Positions 1 to 8,283 of a stretch of DNA of 64,000 nucleotides are shown piece by piece (the stretch's first letter is position 1; every line of letters starts with the position of its first letter). This DNA is from Streptomyces sp. NBC_01689 (lineage in GTDB: Bacteria; Actinomycetota; Actinomycetes; Streptomycetales; Streptomycetaceae): assembly GCF_036250675.1 (NCBI RefSeq), contig NZ_CP109592.1, positions 5,766,001 to 5,830,000 of the forward strand, written 5' to 3'. The notes below the pieces were generated by a model that saw only the letters and a list, made by a program, of their open reading frames with translations, had not been told where the DNA came from and searched no databases. The translations under genes and the position numbers were made by a program.

Positions 1-8
1 CGGGGTCG

Positions 9-503
9 TCAGCCCGCGGTCAGACGCCCCGGCTCGATGCCGGAGACGAGCGTCGTCAGCGCCGTGTCGATGTCCGGTCCGAGATACCAGTCCCCGGTGT
101 GATCGAGCGCGTACACCCGCCCCTCGCTGTCGATGGCGAGCAACGCCCGGGAGTCCGCCTCCTCACCCAGTGGACACACCTCCGCATCGAGCGCCCGCCC
201 GAGATCCCCGAGCGTGCGGGCCATGTGCAGCCCGTGCAGCGGATCGAGGTGCAGCGCGCTCGGCGCGAGCTGCCGTCCGGGCCCGGACGGCACGACCCGC
301 AGCCCGCCGAACTCCGCCCACGCCTCCACCGCGGCCGGGAACACGGCATGCCGGTGCCCGGCGGGCGACTCGTGCTCGCGCAGCGCGTCAGCCCAGTACT
401 CGGCCTGCTTTATGTCCCAGCGTCCGGGCTGCCACCCCGCGGAGCGGAGCGCGGCGTCCACGGGGACGGAGAAGCGTGTGGAGGTGGTGCGGTCGGCGTG
501 CAT
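9..503 (-). CDS. SUKH-3 domain immunity-like protein
   Basis: A soluble 164-aa protein with the SUKH-3 pattern: an N-terminal amphipathic helix region (LRSAGWQPGR), the core VEAWAEFGGLRV near the middle, and a C-terminal strand-rich part with YALDHTGDWYLG. SUKH proteins are mostly immunity factors against nuclease or deaminase toxins. The ATG at 503 is chosen over an upstream in-frame ATG because homology-like sequence starts after it. It lies 146 bp downstream of the deaminase gene on the same strand and probably shares its transcript, so it is a natural candidate for that enzyme's antidote. No signal peptide or membrane segment is seen. The family call is strong; the pairing is inference. 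Confidence 0.85.
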   Translation of the reverse strand: MHADRTTSTRFSVPVDAALRSAGWQPGRWDIKQAEYWADALREHESPAGHRHAVFPAAVEAWAEFGGLRVVPSGPGRQLAPSALHLDPLHGLHMARTLGDLGRALDAEVCPLGEEADSRALLAIDSEGRVYALDHTGDWYLGPDIDTALTTLVSGIEPGRLTAG

Positions 504-649
504 CTGCCCTTCGTTCGTCGAGCGACATGGGATCGGGGGACATCCGGGGGACAACGGGGGGACAACGGTCCGGCGGCGCGGTGAGGGGTGAGCGGCGGGG
601 AGGGAAAAGGGGGGCGCCGTCGTAGGTACGGGTGCGGAGGCCGCGCGGT

Positions 650-1156
650 TCAGGCGTCGGCGGACGCCGTGGGGTCGACGACGCGGACACCGAAGTGCTC
701 GCTGAGCGCCGTGCAGGCGCGGCAGGGCGCCGCGAAGCTCCCGTGCAGCGGGTCGCCGTCCTCACGGATGCGGCGCGCGGTGAGCTTGGCCTGCTTGAGG
801 GCCCGGCGCGCCTCACCGTTCGTCATCGGCTTGCGCGCGGCCCGCTTGCTGCGCGCCGCGTCGAGGCCGGTGATGTGCCGGGAGATCAGGATCGCCTCGG
901 CGCAGCGTCCGGTGAAGCGGTCGCGCTGCGCGCTGGTGAGGGTGTCGAGGAAGTCCTGGACCAAGGGGTGCAGGACGGGCGGCTGGTCGCCGCGGGCCGC
1001 GGTCCCCGTGAGGGTCGCGCCGCGTACGGAGAGGGCGGCGGCGACGGTCGGGAGTATGCCGTCCCGGCGGTGCAGGAGGGTGGGGGTGCGCGCCGCCTCG
1101 GAGCTGCTCCAGCCGAGGCGCGGGTCCCCGGACGTGCCTGTATGCGTCGCGTTCAT
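650..1156 (-). CDS. YwqJ-related putative deaminase
   Basis: A 168-aa protein with zinc-deaminase motifs: Cys85-Ala-Glu87 (the C-x-E catalytic motif) and Pro144-Cys145-Arg-Ala-Cys148 (PCxxC zinc ligands), separated by a basic helical region. This matches the YwqJ family, whose members are predicted toxin-type nucleic-acid or nucleotide deaminases. There is no signal peptide, no export domain and no long N-terminal toxin delivery region, so the protein appears to act inside the producer. The start is ATG 1156 behind a GGGAGGGAAG ribosome-binding site; GTG 1162 is an alternative. It is divergent from the nuclease-SUKH gene and upstream of the SUKH-3 gene. Substrate is unknown. Confidence 0.85.
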   Translation of the reverse strand: MNATHTGTSGDPRLGWSSSEAARTPTLLHRRDGILPTVAAALSVRGATLTGTAARGDQPPVLHPLVQDFLDTLTSAQRDRFTGRCAEAILISRHITGLDAARSKRAARKPMTNGEARRALKQAKLTARRIREDGDPLHGSFAAPCRACTALSEHFGVRVVDPTASADA

Positions 1157-1302
1157 GATCACTCTTCCCTCCCGTGCATCCCCCGATGCGGCTACAGACT
1201 GCCAAACGGCTCGGCCGGTGGGGAAGCTGGGGCGCGCGACACGCCCGGGCTTCGCCGCACCGTCACGGCGAGGTGACGGCAGGTCACGGAATCGGAGGCC
1301 CG

Positions 1303-1331
1303 GTGACCGGTGTCCGTCAACCGCATAGGCT
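1303..1331 (+). promoter_or_regulatory. Probable promoter of the nuclease/deaminase operon
   Basis: GTGACC (1303-1308) and TAGGCT (1326-1331) are separated by exactly 17 bp, which fits a vegetative (HrdB-type) Streptomyces promoter. It lies about 54 bp upstream of the ATG at 1385. Called by eye only. Confidence 0.5.
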
Positions 1332-1384
1332 GTCGACATCCGCGATCCACAGAGCTCTTGAGAACGCCGCAGGGGGCAACAGCG

Positions 1385-2380
1385 ATGACGACAGGTCGGC
1401 TCGGGCAGCAAGCCGCGCCGCCGAACGCGGCCTACGCCGGGCAGGTCGTGCACTTCCCGGATCCGGTCCGGGCCGCTCGCCACCCCAGGGGTGTACGGGT
1501 CGACGCGCACGGCTACCCCGACTTCTCGGCGTACGCGCGTGCCGCCGCGGAGATCGCCGAGCCCCCCGAGGGCTTCGGCGTCGACGAACTGCGCCTGACG
1601 GACTACGTGTCGGCGAACGCGGCGCTCGCCGCGACCGGCCACGAACTGTGGGACACGATCCCGCCGGTGGCCACCCCGCACGGCTGGACCTGGCACCACG
1701 TGGCCGGTACCCGGCGGCTGGAGCTGGTCCCCGTCGAGGTGAAGGCACTGCTGCGGCACCACGGTGGCATCGCGACCACGGCCGTCGACCACACCAAGCG
1801 CGGGACGCGGCCGTTGCAGGAGACCCGCCCCGCCCACTTCGGACTGCCCAAGTCCTCGGTCGCGGTGACGGAGCAGCAGGTGCTGGCGGTCGAGGAGGAT
1901 CTCGGGTACCGGCTGCCCGGTGCCTACCGGTCCTTCCTGAAGGCGGCGGGCGGCTGCGCGCCGGCCGGCGCGGTGCTCGACGCCGAACTCGGACTCCTGC
2001 TCGACCAGCCGTTCTTCACCGTGCGCGACGAGGCCGCGGTCAACGACCTCGTCTACATCAACAAGTGCCTGCGCGACCATCTGACCAAGGACTACCTGTG
2101 CATCGGTTTCGTGCAGGGCGGTCTCCTCGCCGTCAAGGTGAAGGGCGACGCGATCGGGTCGGTGTGGTTCTGCGCGTACGACGACGCCCGCGACCAGGAC
2201 GCGTGGCCGCCGGCCGAGCGCGTGCAGCGGCTGCTGCTGTCCTGCGGCGCCGACTTCGACCAGTTCCTGTCCCGGCTCGCGGGCAATCCGCCGGAGCTGG
2301 AGACGGTGGCGAACCTGATGGTGGACGGCGGCTTCGCGCACGCCGTCCCCGTCTCTTCCGTGTCTTCGGTGGGGGAGTGA
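1385..2380 (+). CDS. WHH-type HNH nuclease domain fused to SUKH (SMI1/KNR4) domain
   Basis: A 331-aa protein with two recognisable parts. Residues about 40-140 carry GYPDF, then GWTWHH (W103-H104-H105), ELVP (113-116) and RHHGG (124-128). That order is the signature of WHH-type HNH/endonuclease VII toxin domains, in which the His pair and a downstream His build the metal site. Residues about 160-320 carry the classic SMI1/KNR4 start (E-x8-LG-x-RLP-x2-Y-x2-FL-x3-GG). A toxin-like and an immunity-like domain are thus in one chain with no secretion signal. The ATG at 1385 follows an AGGGGG site. Only 7 bp separate it from the next gene, so the two are co-transcribed. The SUKH half is firm; the nuclease half is motif-based. 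Confidence 0.8.
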   Translation: MTTGRLGQQAAPPNAAYAGQVVHFPDPVRAARHPRGVRVDAHGYPDFSAYARAAAEIAEPPEGFGVDELRLTDYVSANAALAATGHELWDTIPPVATPHGWTWHHVAGTRRLELVPVEVKALLRHHGGIATTAVDHTKRGTRPLQETRPAHFGLPKSSVAVTEQQVLAVEEDLGYRLPGAYRSFLKAAGGCAPAGAVLDAELGLLLDQPFFTVRDEAAVNDLVYINKCLRDHLTKDYLCIGFVQGGLLAVKVKGDAIGSVWFCAYDDARDQDAWPPAERVQRLLLSCGADFDQFLSRLAGNPPELETVANLMVDGGFAHAVPVSSVSSVGE

Positions 2381-2387
2381 ACGTCCG

Positions 2388-5300
2388 ATGGTGACCTTCG
2401 CGCAGGCGCAGGAGCGCGCGGAAGAGTGGATCAACGGCGATGTGCCCGGGTACCAGCACCGCGAGGTGCGGGTCCGGGAGTTCGAACTCGGCTTCGTGGT
2501 CTGGGCGGAGGACCGGGCCGACGGTCCGCGCTCCGACGGCGGCGCGCAGCGGCTCGTCATCGCGCGGGACAGCGGCGAGGCGACGCTGTGGCCCGCGCTG
2601 CCCGTCGGTGAGGTGGTCCGCCGCTACGAGGAGGAGTACGGGGCGCCCGACCGGTCCCCGGAACCGCCGCCGGCGCCCCCGGCCCGGGTCGACCTCAACC
2701 AGACGTCGTTCCTGCTGAGTCCACCGGAGTGGCTACAGGAGGCCGCGGACAAGCTCGGCATCCCGGACCGGCGTCCGGGGGCCTCCGGGGGCTCGGGCAC
2801 CGACGGGGCGGGATCCCGCCCGGCCGCCGCCTCCGCCGCTGTTCCGGGACAGACGCAGGGGCAGGGGCAGGGGCAGGGGCAGGGGCACGGTCCGGCTTCC
2901 GCGGGCGGTGGCCCGGCGGCGGCCGCGCCCGCCGAACCCCAGGACGCGGTGCCGCACGCGGGGCCCTTCGGGGCCGGACCGCGTACCGCGCCCGGTCTTC
3001 CCGCCGCCGGAGCCTCCGGTGTCTCCGGCGGAGCCACGCCGTGGCCCGCCGCCGCGGCCGGTGACGAGCCGGACGCGGGTCCCCGGGACGGTGCGGCGGC
3101 GCCGGGGGTACCGGCGTCGGCGACCCCGTGGGCGGGGACGGACACCAACGCCGAAGCGGGCGAGGACCGTTCCGTACCGCTGCCCGCGACGGTGTTCGCA
3201 CCGCCGCTGACCGACGCCGACGACACGCCGGTGCCCGGGGCGATCGCGGACGCCAAGACGGCACTGATCTCCGGCGGCAGCCGGCTTCCGCCCACGGCGG
3301 TCACCCCCGCGCTCGACGACACCCCGCCGCCCCCGGCGTCCTACGGCTATCCGCAGGGTCCGCCGGTGCCCGGCACACCCCCTCCGGGTCCGCCGCCGGC
3401 CTACGGGTTCCCGCAGGGGCCCGCCGGTGCTCCCGGCACCCCGCCGCCCGGGCCGTCCGGCGCTGCGCAGGGCGCGCCCGCCGCGGGGGCGCCCGGGTAC
3501 GGCTACCCGCAGGCACCCGGCGACGCTCCGGACTCCCCGCAGCCGCACGCCGGTCCGGGCGCCCCGGTGGCGCCTCCCCGGCCGCTGCCCCCGCACGCCG
3601 GTGACATCGCCGACGCCGCGACCAGCAAGGCGCAGCCGCCGCGGGGCGCACGGAGCGGCGGCCCGAGCGCGCCGCCTCCGCCGGGTGCACCCGGCACGCC
3701 GGGCGCACGGCCGGGCAGCGCGCCCGCGCCGTCCGGGCCCGGTGCTCCGGGCACCCCGGCGGGCGGATACGTGCCCACGCAGCTCGTCTCCCAGCTGGGC
3801 CCGGGCGGTCCCGGCGTACCCGGAGCGCCCGCCGGTGGCCCCGGCGTGCAGCCGCCCGGCCCGCCCGGCACCCCTCCGCCCGCGGACGGTACGCCTCCCG
3901 GTGGCGTCCACCACGCCGCCACGATGCTGGCGGGCCCGCCCGCCGGTGCCCCCGGCGCGCCCCAGCCGCCCGGCAGCCCCGGTGCTCCCGCGGCGCCGGG
4001 GGCTCCCGGTGCTCCGGGCGCTCCGGGCGGTCAGCCCCCCGGCGTCCACCACGCCGCGACGATGCTGGCGGGCCCGCAGTCCGGTGGTCCCGGCGCACCG
4101 CCGGCCCCGCAGGCCCCCGGCGCGCCGCAGCCGCCCGGCAGCCCCGGTGCTCCCGCGGCGCCGGGGGCTCCCGGTGCTCCGGGCGCTCCGGGCGGTCAGC
4201 CCCCCGGCGTCCACCACGCCGCGACGATGCTGGCGGGCCCGCAGTCCGGTGGTCCCGGCGCACCGCCGGCCCCGCAGGCCCCCGGCGCGCCGCAGCCGAT
4301 GCCGGGCCAGCCGATGCCGGGCGGCCCGATGCCCCCCGGCCCGCCCCCGCAGGGTGTGCCGAGGGGAGGTCCGGTCCCCGGGCCGCCCACACCTCCCGGC
4401 CACTCGATGCCTCCGGGCCCTCCCACGCCCCCGGCGTACGGCTATCCGCCGACCGGTCAGCCGACCGTCGGTCCCGGGTACCAGGCCGTGCTGCGCTACC
4501 GCGCGCAGGACGGCTCGGAGCAGCAGTTGATCCGGCGTTCGGCACCGGGCACGCCCCATCCGGAGTGGCAGATGCTGCACGAGCTGCGGGCGATGAACGT
4601 GCCCCCGCAGCAAGTGCTGGAGCTGCACACCGAGTTGGAGTCCTGTGAGCTGCCGGGCGCCTACTGCGCACGGATGATCCGGGAGACCTGGCCGCAGGCA
4701 CGGATCACGAGCATCGCCCCGTACGGCACGGACCACGCGAGCCGTCAGCAAGGTATGCACGAACTGCTCGCGCACCAGGGCGAGTTGCACCAGGTGGCGG
4801 ACGGGCCCGCGCGTCTGGCCCCGGTGCGGGCGCCGATCCCGCCGGTGCAGCCCGCGCCGCCGGTGCCGCCGGAGGCGATCGGGCACGAGCTGGCGTCGGC
4901 GTTCGGACCGGGTGTGTTCCGGTTCGACCAGGTCGCCGTCTCCCGTCAGGGGGTGCCGGACATCGTGGCGCACACCCTGGTGGTGGCCGGACTCCCGGTC
5001 GACATGAACCCGTTCTTCTGGGCGCAGGCCCAGCCCGGCCGTCCGGTGCCGACGCTCGCCGAGCTGGCGCAGGAACGCGGGGTCCACCCGGCGCCGGACG
5101 CGGGCTCGTACCTGGTCATGGGCAGCGACTTCGGCAAGGCGATCTGCGTCCAGTACGGCACGGCGAACATCGTGGCCGTGCCCGTGGAGGCGGGGCCGGG
5201 CGGGGCCCCGGTGCCGCCCCAGTTCGTGAACACGGGCCTGCCCGAGTTCGTGCGCTGTCTGGCGCTCCTCGGCCGGATGTGGCGGCTGCGGTTCGGGCTC

Positions 5301-5432
5301 AACCAGGAGCAGGCGGGGCGCTGGACCGTCGACTTCCAGGCCCAGCTCGCCTCGCTCGACCCGGCGGCGCTCGGCTCGCCGGAGAGCTGGTGGTCGGTCC
5401 TGCTGGAGCAGATGTGGGACGGCCTGCTGTGA
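2388..5432 (+). CDS. Deaminase-SUKH-4 fusion with long Pro/Gly linker
   Basis: A 1014-aa multidomain protein. Residues 1-90 form a small domain resembling YrhB/Imm35-type immunity proteins (tentative). Residues about 95-700 are a low-complexity Pro/Gly/Ala linker containing three HHAATMLAGP motifs and a perfect duplication. Residues about 700-800 look like an XOO_2897-type nucleotide or nucleic-acid deaminase: HPEW near 724 supplies H-x-E, and SCELPGAYC near 751-759 supplies the two zinc cysteines. Residues about 830-1014 match SUKH-4. ATG 2388 is preceded by GGGGGAG, which overlaps the end of the upstream nuclease-SUKH gene. No signal peptide or transmembrane helix is seen. Function as a self-protected toxin, sensor or scaffold is inference. 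Confidence 0.8.
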   Translation: MVTFAQAQERAEEWINGDVPGYQHREVRVREFELGFVVWAEDRADGPRSDGGAQRLVIARDSGEATLWPALPVGEVVRRYEEEYGAPDRSPEPPPAPPARVDLNQTSFLLSPPEWLQEAADKLGIPDRRPGASGGSGTDGAGSRPAAASAAVPGQTQGQGQGQGQGHGPASAGGGPAAAAPAEPQDAVPHAGPFGAGPRTAPGLPAAGASGVSGGATPWPAAAAGDEPDAGPRDGAAAPGVPASATPWAGTDTNAEAGEDRSVPLPATVFAPPLTDADDTPVPGAIADAKTALISGGSRLPPTAVTPALDDTPPPPASYGYPQGPPVPGTPPPGPPPAYGFPQGPAGAPGTPPPGPSGAAQGAPAAGAPGYGYPQAPGDAPDSPQPHAGPGAPVAPPRPLPPHAGDIADAATSKAQPPRGARSGGPSAPPPPGAPGTPGARPGSAPAPSGPGAPGTPAGGYVPTQLVSQLGPGGPGVPGAPAGGPGVQPPGPPGTPPPADGTPPGGVHHAATMLAGPPAGAPGAPQPPGSPGAPAAPGAPGAPGAPGGQPPGVHHAATMLAGPQSGGPGAPPAPQAPGAPQPPGSPGAPAAPGAPGAPGAPGGQPPGVHHAATMLAGPQSGGPGAPPAPQAPGAPQPMPGQPMPGGPMPPGPPPQGVPRGGPVPGPPTPPGHSMPPGPPTPPAYGYPPTGQPTVGPGYQAVLRYRAQDGSEQQLIRRSAPGTPHPEWQMLHELRAMNVPPQQVLELHTELESCELPGAYCARMIRETWPQARITSIAPYGTDHASRQQGMHELLAHQGELHQVADGPARLAPVRAPIPPVQPAPPVPPEAIGHELASAFGPGVFRFDQVAVSRQGVPDIVAHTLVVAGLPVDMNPFFWAQAQPGRPVPTLAELAQERGVHPAPDAGSYLVMGSDFGKAICVQYGTANIVAVPVEAGPGGAPVPPQFVNTGLPEFVRCLALLGRMWRLRFGLNQEQAGRWTVDFQAQLASLDPAALGSPESWWSVLLEQMWDGLL
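3965..4294 (+). repeat. Perfect 165-bp in-frame tandem duplication
   Basis: Two adjacent copies, 3965-4129 and 4130-4294, appear identical base for base. Each encodes 55 residues, including one HHAATMLAGP motif. A third, diverged copy of the motif lies just upstream near 3908. The lack of any difference between copies points to recent duplication or ongoing gene conversion. Confidence 0.9.
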
Positions 5433-5473
5433 CCGCGCGCTGAGCGTCGCGGCCCCGCGCCGCACACCGCACA

Positions 5474-5516
5474 TGGGTTGAACCCGGTCCACATGACCGG
5501 GTTCAACCCATTTTTT
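5474..5516 (+). terminator. Rho-independent terminator
   Basis: A perfect 15-bp stem (TGGGTTGAACCCGGT with its complement at 5496-5510), a 7-nt loop and a T6 run. It ends the nuclease/deaminase operon and is an unusually AT-tailed, textbook terminator for this genome. Confidence 0.95.
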
Positions 5517-5644
5517 GCTTCCCTCGACCGGAACCGGCGGGCGGAGTGTCGCGTTATGAACACTTACGCCTTATCCATCAGGATATGCGCCACATGATGT
5601 CGACGAATCACGGCGCACGGCGCGCATCGGAGAGGGGTCCAGGG

Positions 5645-6532
5645 ATGAGCAGCGCATCGGTGTCGCCGCACGGCTTCCCGTCGGTACGGGGGCGCGGCTA
5701 CCGCCCCGAACAGGTCGACGCCTGCGCCGGAGCCCTCTCACGGGACCGCGACGCGGCCTGGGAGCGCGCCGCCCGGCTGACGGTCCTGGCCAAGGAGATG
5801 GACGCGGAGGCGCGGCGGCTGCGCGAGGCCGTGGCCCGCCTCGCCCCGCAGACCTACGACACGCTCGGCGAACGCGCCCGCCGGCTCTTCGAGCTCGGCG
5901 AGGAGGAGGCCGCGGCCGTGCGCGAGACCGCGCGCCGCGAGGCCGCGGATGCCGTCGACGAGGCCGAGGCGGCGGGGCGGCGGGTCCGCGAGACCGCCCG
6001 GGAGTACGCCGACGGGGTGCGCGCCGAGGCCGACGAGCACGCCCGGCGGCGACTGCTCGCCGCCCGCGCCGAGGCCGACGGCGCACGGATCGCCGCCCGC
6101 CGTGAGATCAAGGAGAACCGCACACGGGCGCTGGCCGCGCTGCGCGAGGTGCGCCGGCGCACGGAGGTGCTCCTCGCCGAACGCGAGAGGGAGCACGCCG
6201 GGCGCCGGGAGGAGGCCGAGCGCGTGGCCGCCGGGCGGGCGGAGGCGTTCGCGGCGCACCACGCGGAGCGGACGGCCCGCGCCGAGGCCGCGCTCGCCGA
6301 GGCCCGAAGCGCCCGTGCCCGGGCCGAGGAGGAGGCCCGGCTCGCACAGGAGGAGCCGGAGGCGAGGGCCGCCGAACTGCTCGCCGGGGCACGGGCGCGG
6401 GAGGAGCGGATCGTCCGGGAGACCGAGCGGGTGCTGCGCGAGCACGGCGAGCGGTGGGACGACGTGCGGGCCCACATGGACCACGTACGGTCCAGCCTCA
6501 TGACCCTGACGGGCCGCGCACCGGTGGAGTAG
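5645..6532 (+). CDS. Long coiled-coil (DivIVA/'cellulose-binding'-like) protein
   Basis: A 295-aa protein. A short head (FPSVRGRGYRPEQVDACAGALSRDRD) resembles the N-terminal lipid/partner-binding segment of DivIVA-like proteins. An almost uninterrupted Ala/Glu/Arg coiled coil follows from about residue 40 to the end. Streptomyces paralogues are often annotated 'cellulose-binding protein', although no carbohydrate-binding fold is visible. Such proteins organise polar growth or the cytoskeleton. The ATG at 5645 follows GAGAGGGG; ATGs upstream near 5597 lack a good site. Exact role unknown. Confidence 0.75.
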   Translation: MSSASVSPHGFPSVRGRGYRPEQVDACAGALSRDRDAAWERAARLTVLAKEMDAEARRLREAVARLAPQTYDTLGERARRLFELGEEEAAAVRETARREAADAVDEAEAAGRRVRETAREYADGVRAEADEHARRRLLAARAEADGARIAARREIKENRTRALAALREVRRRTEVLLAEREREHAGRREEAERVAAGRAEAFAAHHAERTARAEAALAEARSARARAEEEARLAQEEPEARAAELLAGARAREERIVRETERVLREHGERWDDVRAHMDHVRSSLMTLTGRAPVE

Positions 6533-6600
6533 CCGGCGCGCGGCCGGGGCGGCGGGAGGCGCACAGTGCGCGCCGGGACACGGAACGGCCGGAGGTGCCC

Positions 6601-8283
6601 TCAGCGCGCCCCGCGCGACCCCGTGCGCCCGGGGGAGCGCACCGCCCCCGCCAGGATCCAGCCCTCCACCGCCTCGTACTGCCTGCGCTGTTCCTCCGAC
6701 TTCCGGCGGCCGGAGACCACGGTTCCCAGCCAGCCGTACGCGAAGCCCAGGGGGATCGACACCAGCCCGGTCGTGGTGAACGGGAACCAGTTGAAGTCGG
6801 CCTCGGGGAACGCGGAGGTGGGCGAACCCGAGACCAGGTTGGTGCCGGTCATCAGGACCAGGACGGTCAGCGAGCCCCCGATGAGGGTGCACAGCAGGCC
6901 CGTACGGGTGTAGCGGCGCCAGAACAGCCCGTAGACCAGCGCGGGCGCCAGCGCGGAGGCGCCCAGGCAGAACGAGAGCGTGATCAGCGGCTGCAGGCTG
7001 CGGTGCTGGACGAGGGTGGCCAGCAGGATCGCCGGCGCGCCGACCGCGAGGGCCGACAGCCGGGCGAGCAGCATCTCGCGGCGGGGGGACAGTTCGTCGT
7101 CGCGCCTGCGTCCCCGGAAGAGCCGGGCGTGCGCGAACACGTCGTGCGCCAGGGAGTTGGCGCAGGCCAGGATCATCCCGGCGACGGAGGCGAGCACGGT
7201 CAGGAAGATGGCCGTGGTGACCGTGGTGAACAGGAGCGTCTCGGCGGTCGACACGTCCGGTCCGAACACGGCCCGCGAGCCCAGCAGATAGGCCGTGTTG
7301 CCCTGCGGGTCGGCGCGCGCGATCACCCCGCGTCCGATCAGCGCCGTGGCCCCGAAGCCGACGACCGTGATGACCAGGACGAAGAGGGCCACGCACGGCA
7401 CGGCCCAGGACAGCGAGCGGCGTACCTGGCGGGCGCTGCCCGCGGTGTACATGCGCATGGTGACGTGCGGGAGGCAGGCGCCGCCCAGGACCACCGTCAG
7501 CTCCGAAGTGATCATGTCCAGGCGGGGGCTGGGGCCGCCGGAGAACTGCAGACCGGAGTGGAGGAACGCGCTGCCGACCCCGCTGTGGTCGGCAGCCGCC
7601 CGGGAGAGCGCCCCCGGGTCCCAGTCGAAGCGGTTCAGGATGAGCAGGGCGATCACGGTGCCCGAGCCGAGCAGCATCACGATCTTCAGGATCTGGATGA
7701 GGGCGGTGCCCTTCATGCCCCCGATCGCCGCGTAGCCGATCATCAGCGTGCCGAGCCCGACGATGCAGCCGGTCTTCAGCGAATCGCCGGAGAACCCGAG
7801 GATGAACGCCAGCAGGTCGCCGGTGCCCGCCAGTTGGACCAGCATGAGGGGCAGCAGCGCGACGATGGTCGCGGCACACGCGGTGACCCGTACGGCACGG
7901 CCCGGCATCCGGCGCGCGAGTGCGTCGCCCATGGTGAACCGGCCCGCGTTCCGCAGCGGTTCGGCCAGCAGGAACATGAGCAGCATCAGGGAGAGCGCCG
8001 TGCTCAGCGCGAGCACGACCCCGTCGTAGCCGGTGAGCGCGATGACTCCGCCGGTGCCGAGCACGGTCGCCGCCGAGATGTAGTCCCCGGCGATCGCGAG
8101 GCCGTTGCGCATCGGTGAGAGCGACCCGTACCCCGTGTAGAACTCGTCGAGGTCGTCGCGGTCCGGCCCCGTCATCACGCACAGCAGCAGCGTGACCGTG
8201 GTGACCGCGGTGAACGCGACCAGCGACATGGCCTGCGCGGAACTGCTGAACCCGGTCCCGCCGGTCCCGGCCGCCCCGGTCAT
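6601..8283 (-). CDS. Sodium/solute symporter, ActP/acetate-permease-like
   Basis: A 560-aa integral membrane protein with about 13 hydrophobic segments and the solute:sodium symporter signature (YISAATVLGTGG, GCIVGLGTLMIGYAAIGGMKGT). Together with a DUF485 partner this is the usual ActP/MctC arrangement for uptake of acetate or other short monocarboxylates. Its ATG overlaps the stop of the DUF485 gene by 4 nt (ATGA), so translation is coupled. The C-terminal 50 residues are a charged cytoplasmic tail. Substrate is inferred from family only. Confidence 0.85.
   Translation of the reverse strand: MTGAAGTGGTGFSSSAQAMSLVAFTAVTTVTLLLCVMTGPDRDDLDEFYTGYGSLSPMRNGLAIAGDYISAATVLGTGGVIALTGYDGVVLALSTALSLMLLMFLLAEPLRNAGRFTMGDALARRMPGRAVRVTACAATIVALLPLMLVQLAGTGDLLAFILGFSGDSLKTGCIVGLGTLMIGYAAIGGMKGTALIQILKIVMLLGSGTVIALLILNRFDWDPGALSRAAADHSGVGSAFLHSGLQFSGGPSPRLDMITSELTVVLGGACLPHVTMRMYTAGSARQVRRSLSWAVPCVALFVLVITVVGFGATALIGRGVIARADPQGNTAYLLGSRAVFGPDVSTAETLLFTTVTTAIFLTVLASVAGMILACANSLAHDVFAHARLFRGRRRDDELSPRREMLLARLSALAVGAPAILLATLVQHRSLQPLITLSFCLGASALAPALVYGLFWRRYTRTGLLCTLIGGSLTVLVLMTGTNLVSGSPTSAFPEADFNWFPFTTTGLVSIPLGFAYGWLGTVVSGRRKSEEQRRQYEAVEGWILAGAVRSPGRTGSRGAR

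Noticed and set aside
2860..2890. Hexameric CAGGGG repeats resembling a CRISPR-like or microsatellite signal
   Set aside because: A short in-frame Gln-Gly tract in the linker. There are no spacers and no cas genes anywhere in the window.
1..5432. Integrated element or prophage around the toxin-like cluster
   Set aside because: No integrase, transposase, att-like direct repeats or composition shift is visible. The cluster is flanked by ordinary chromosomal genes.
2733..5492. 919-codon antisense frame opposite the deaminase-SUKH-4 gene
   Set aside because: A by-product of the Pro/Gly linker in a high-GC genome. Its composition is almost only Arg, Gly and Ala, and no motif is visible.
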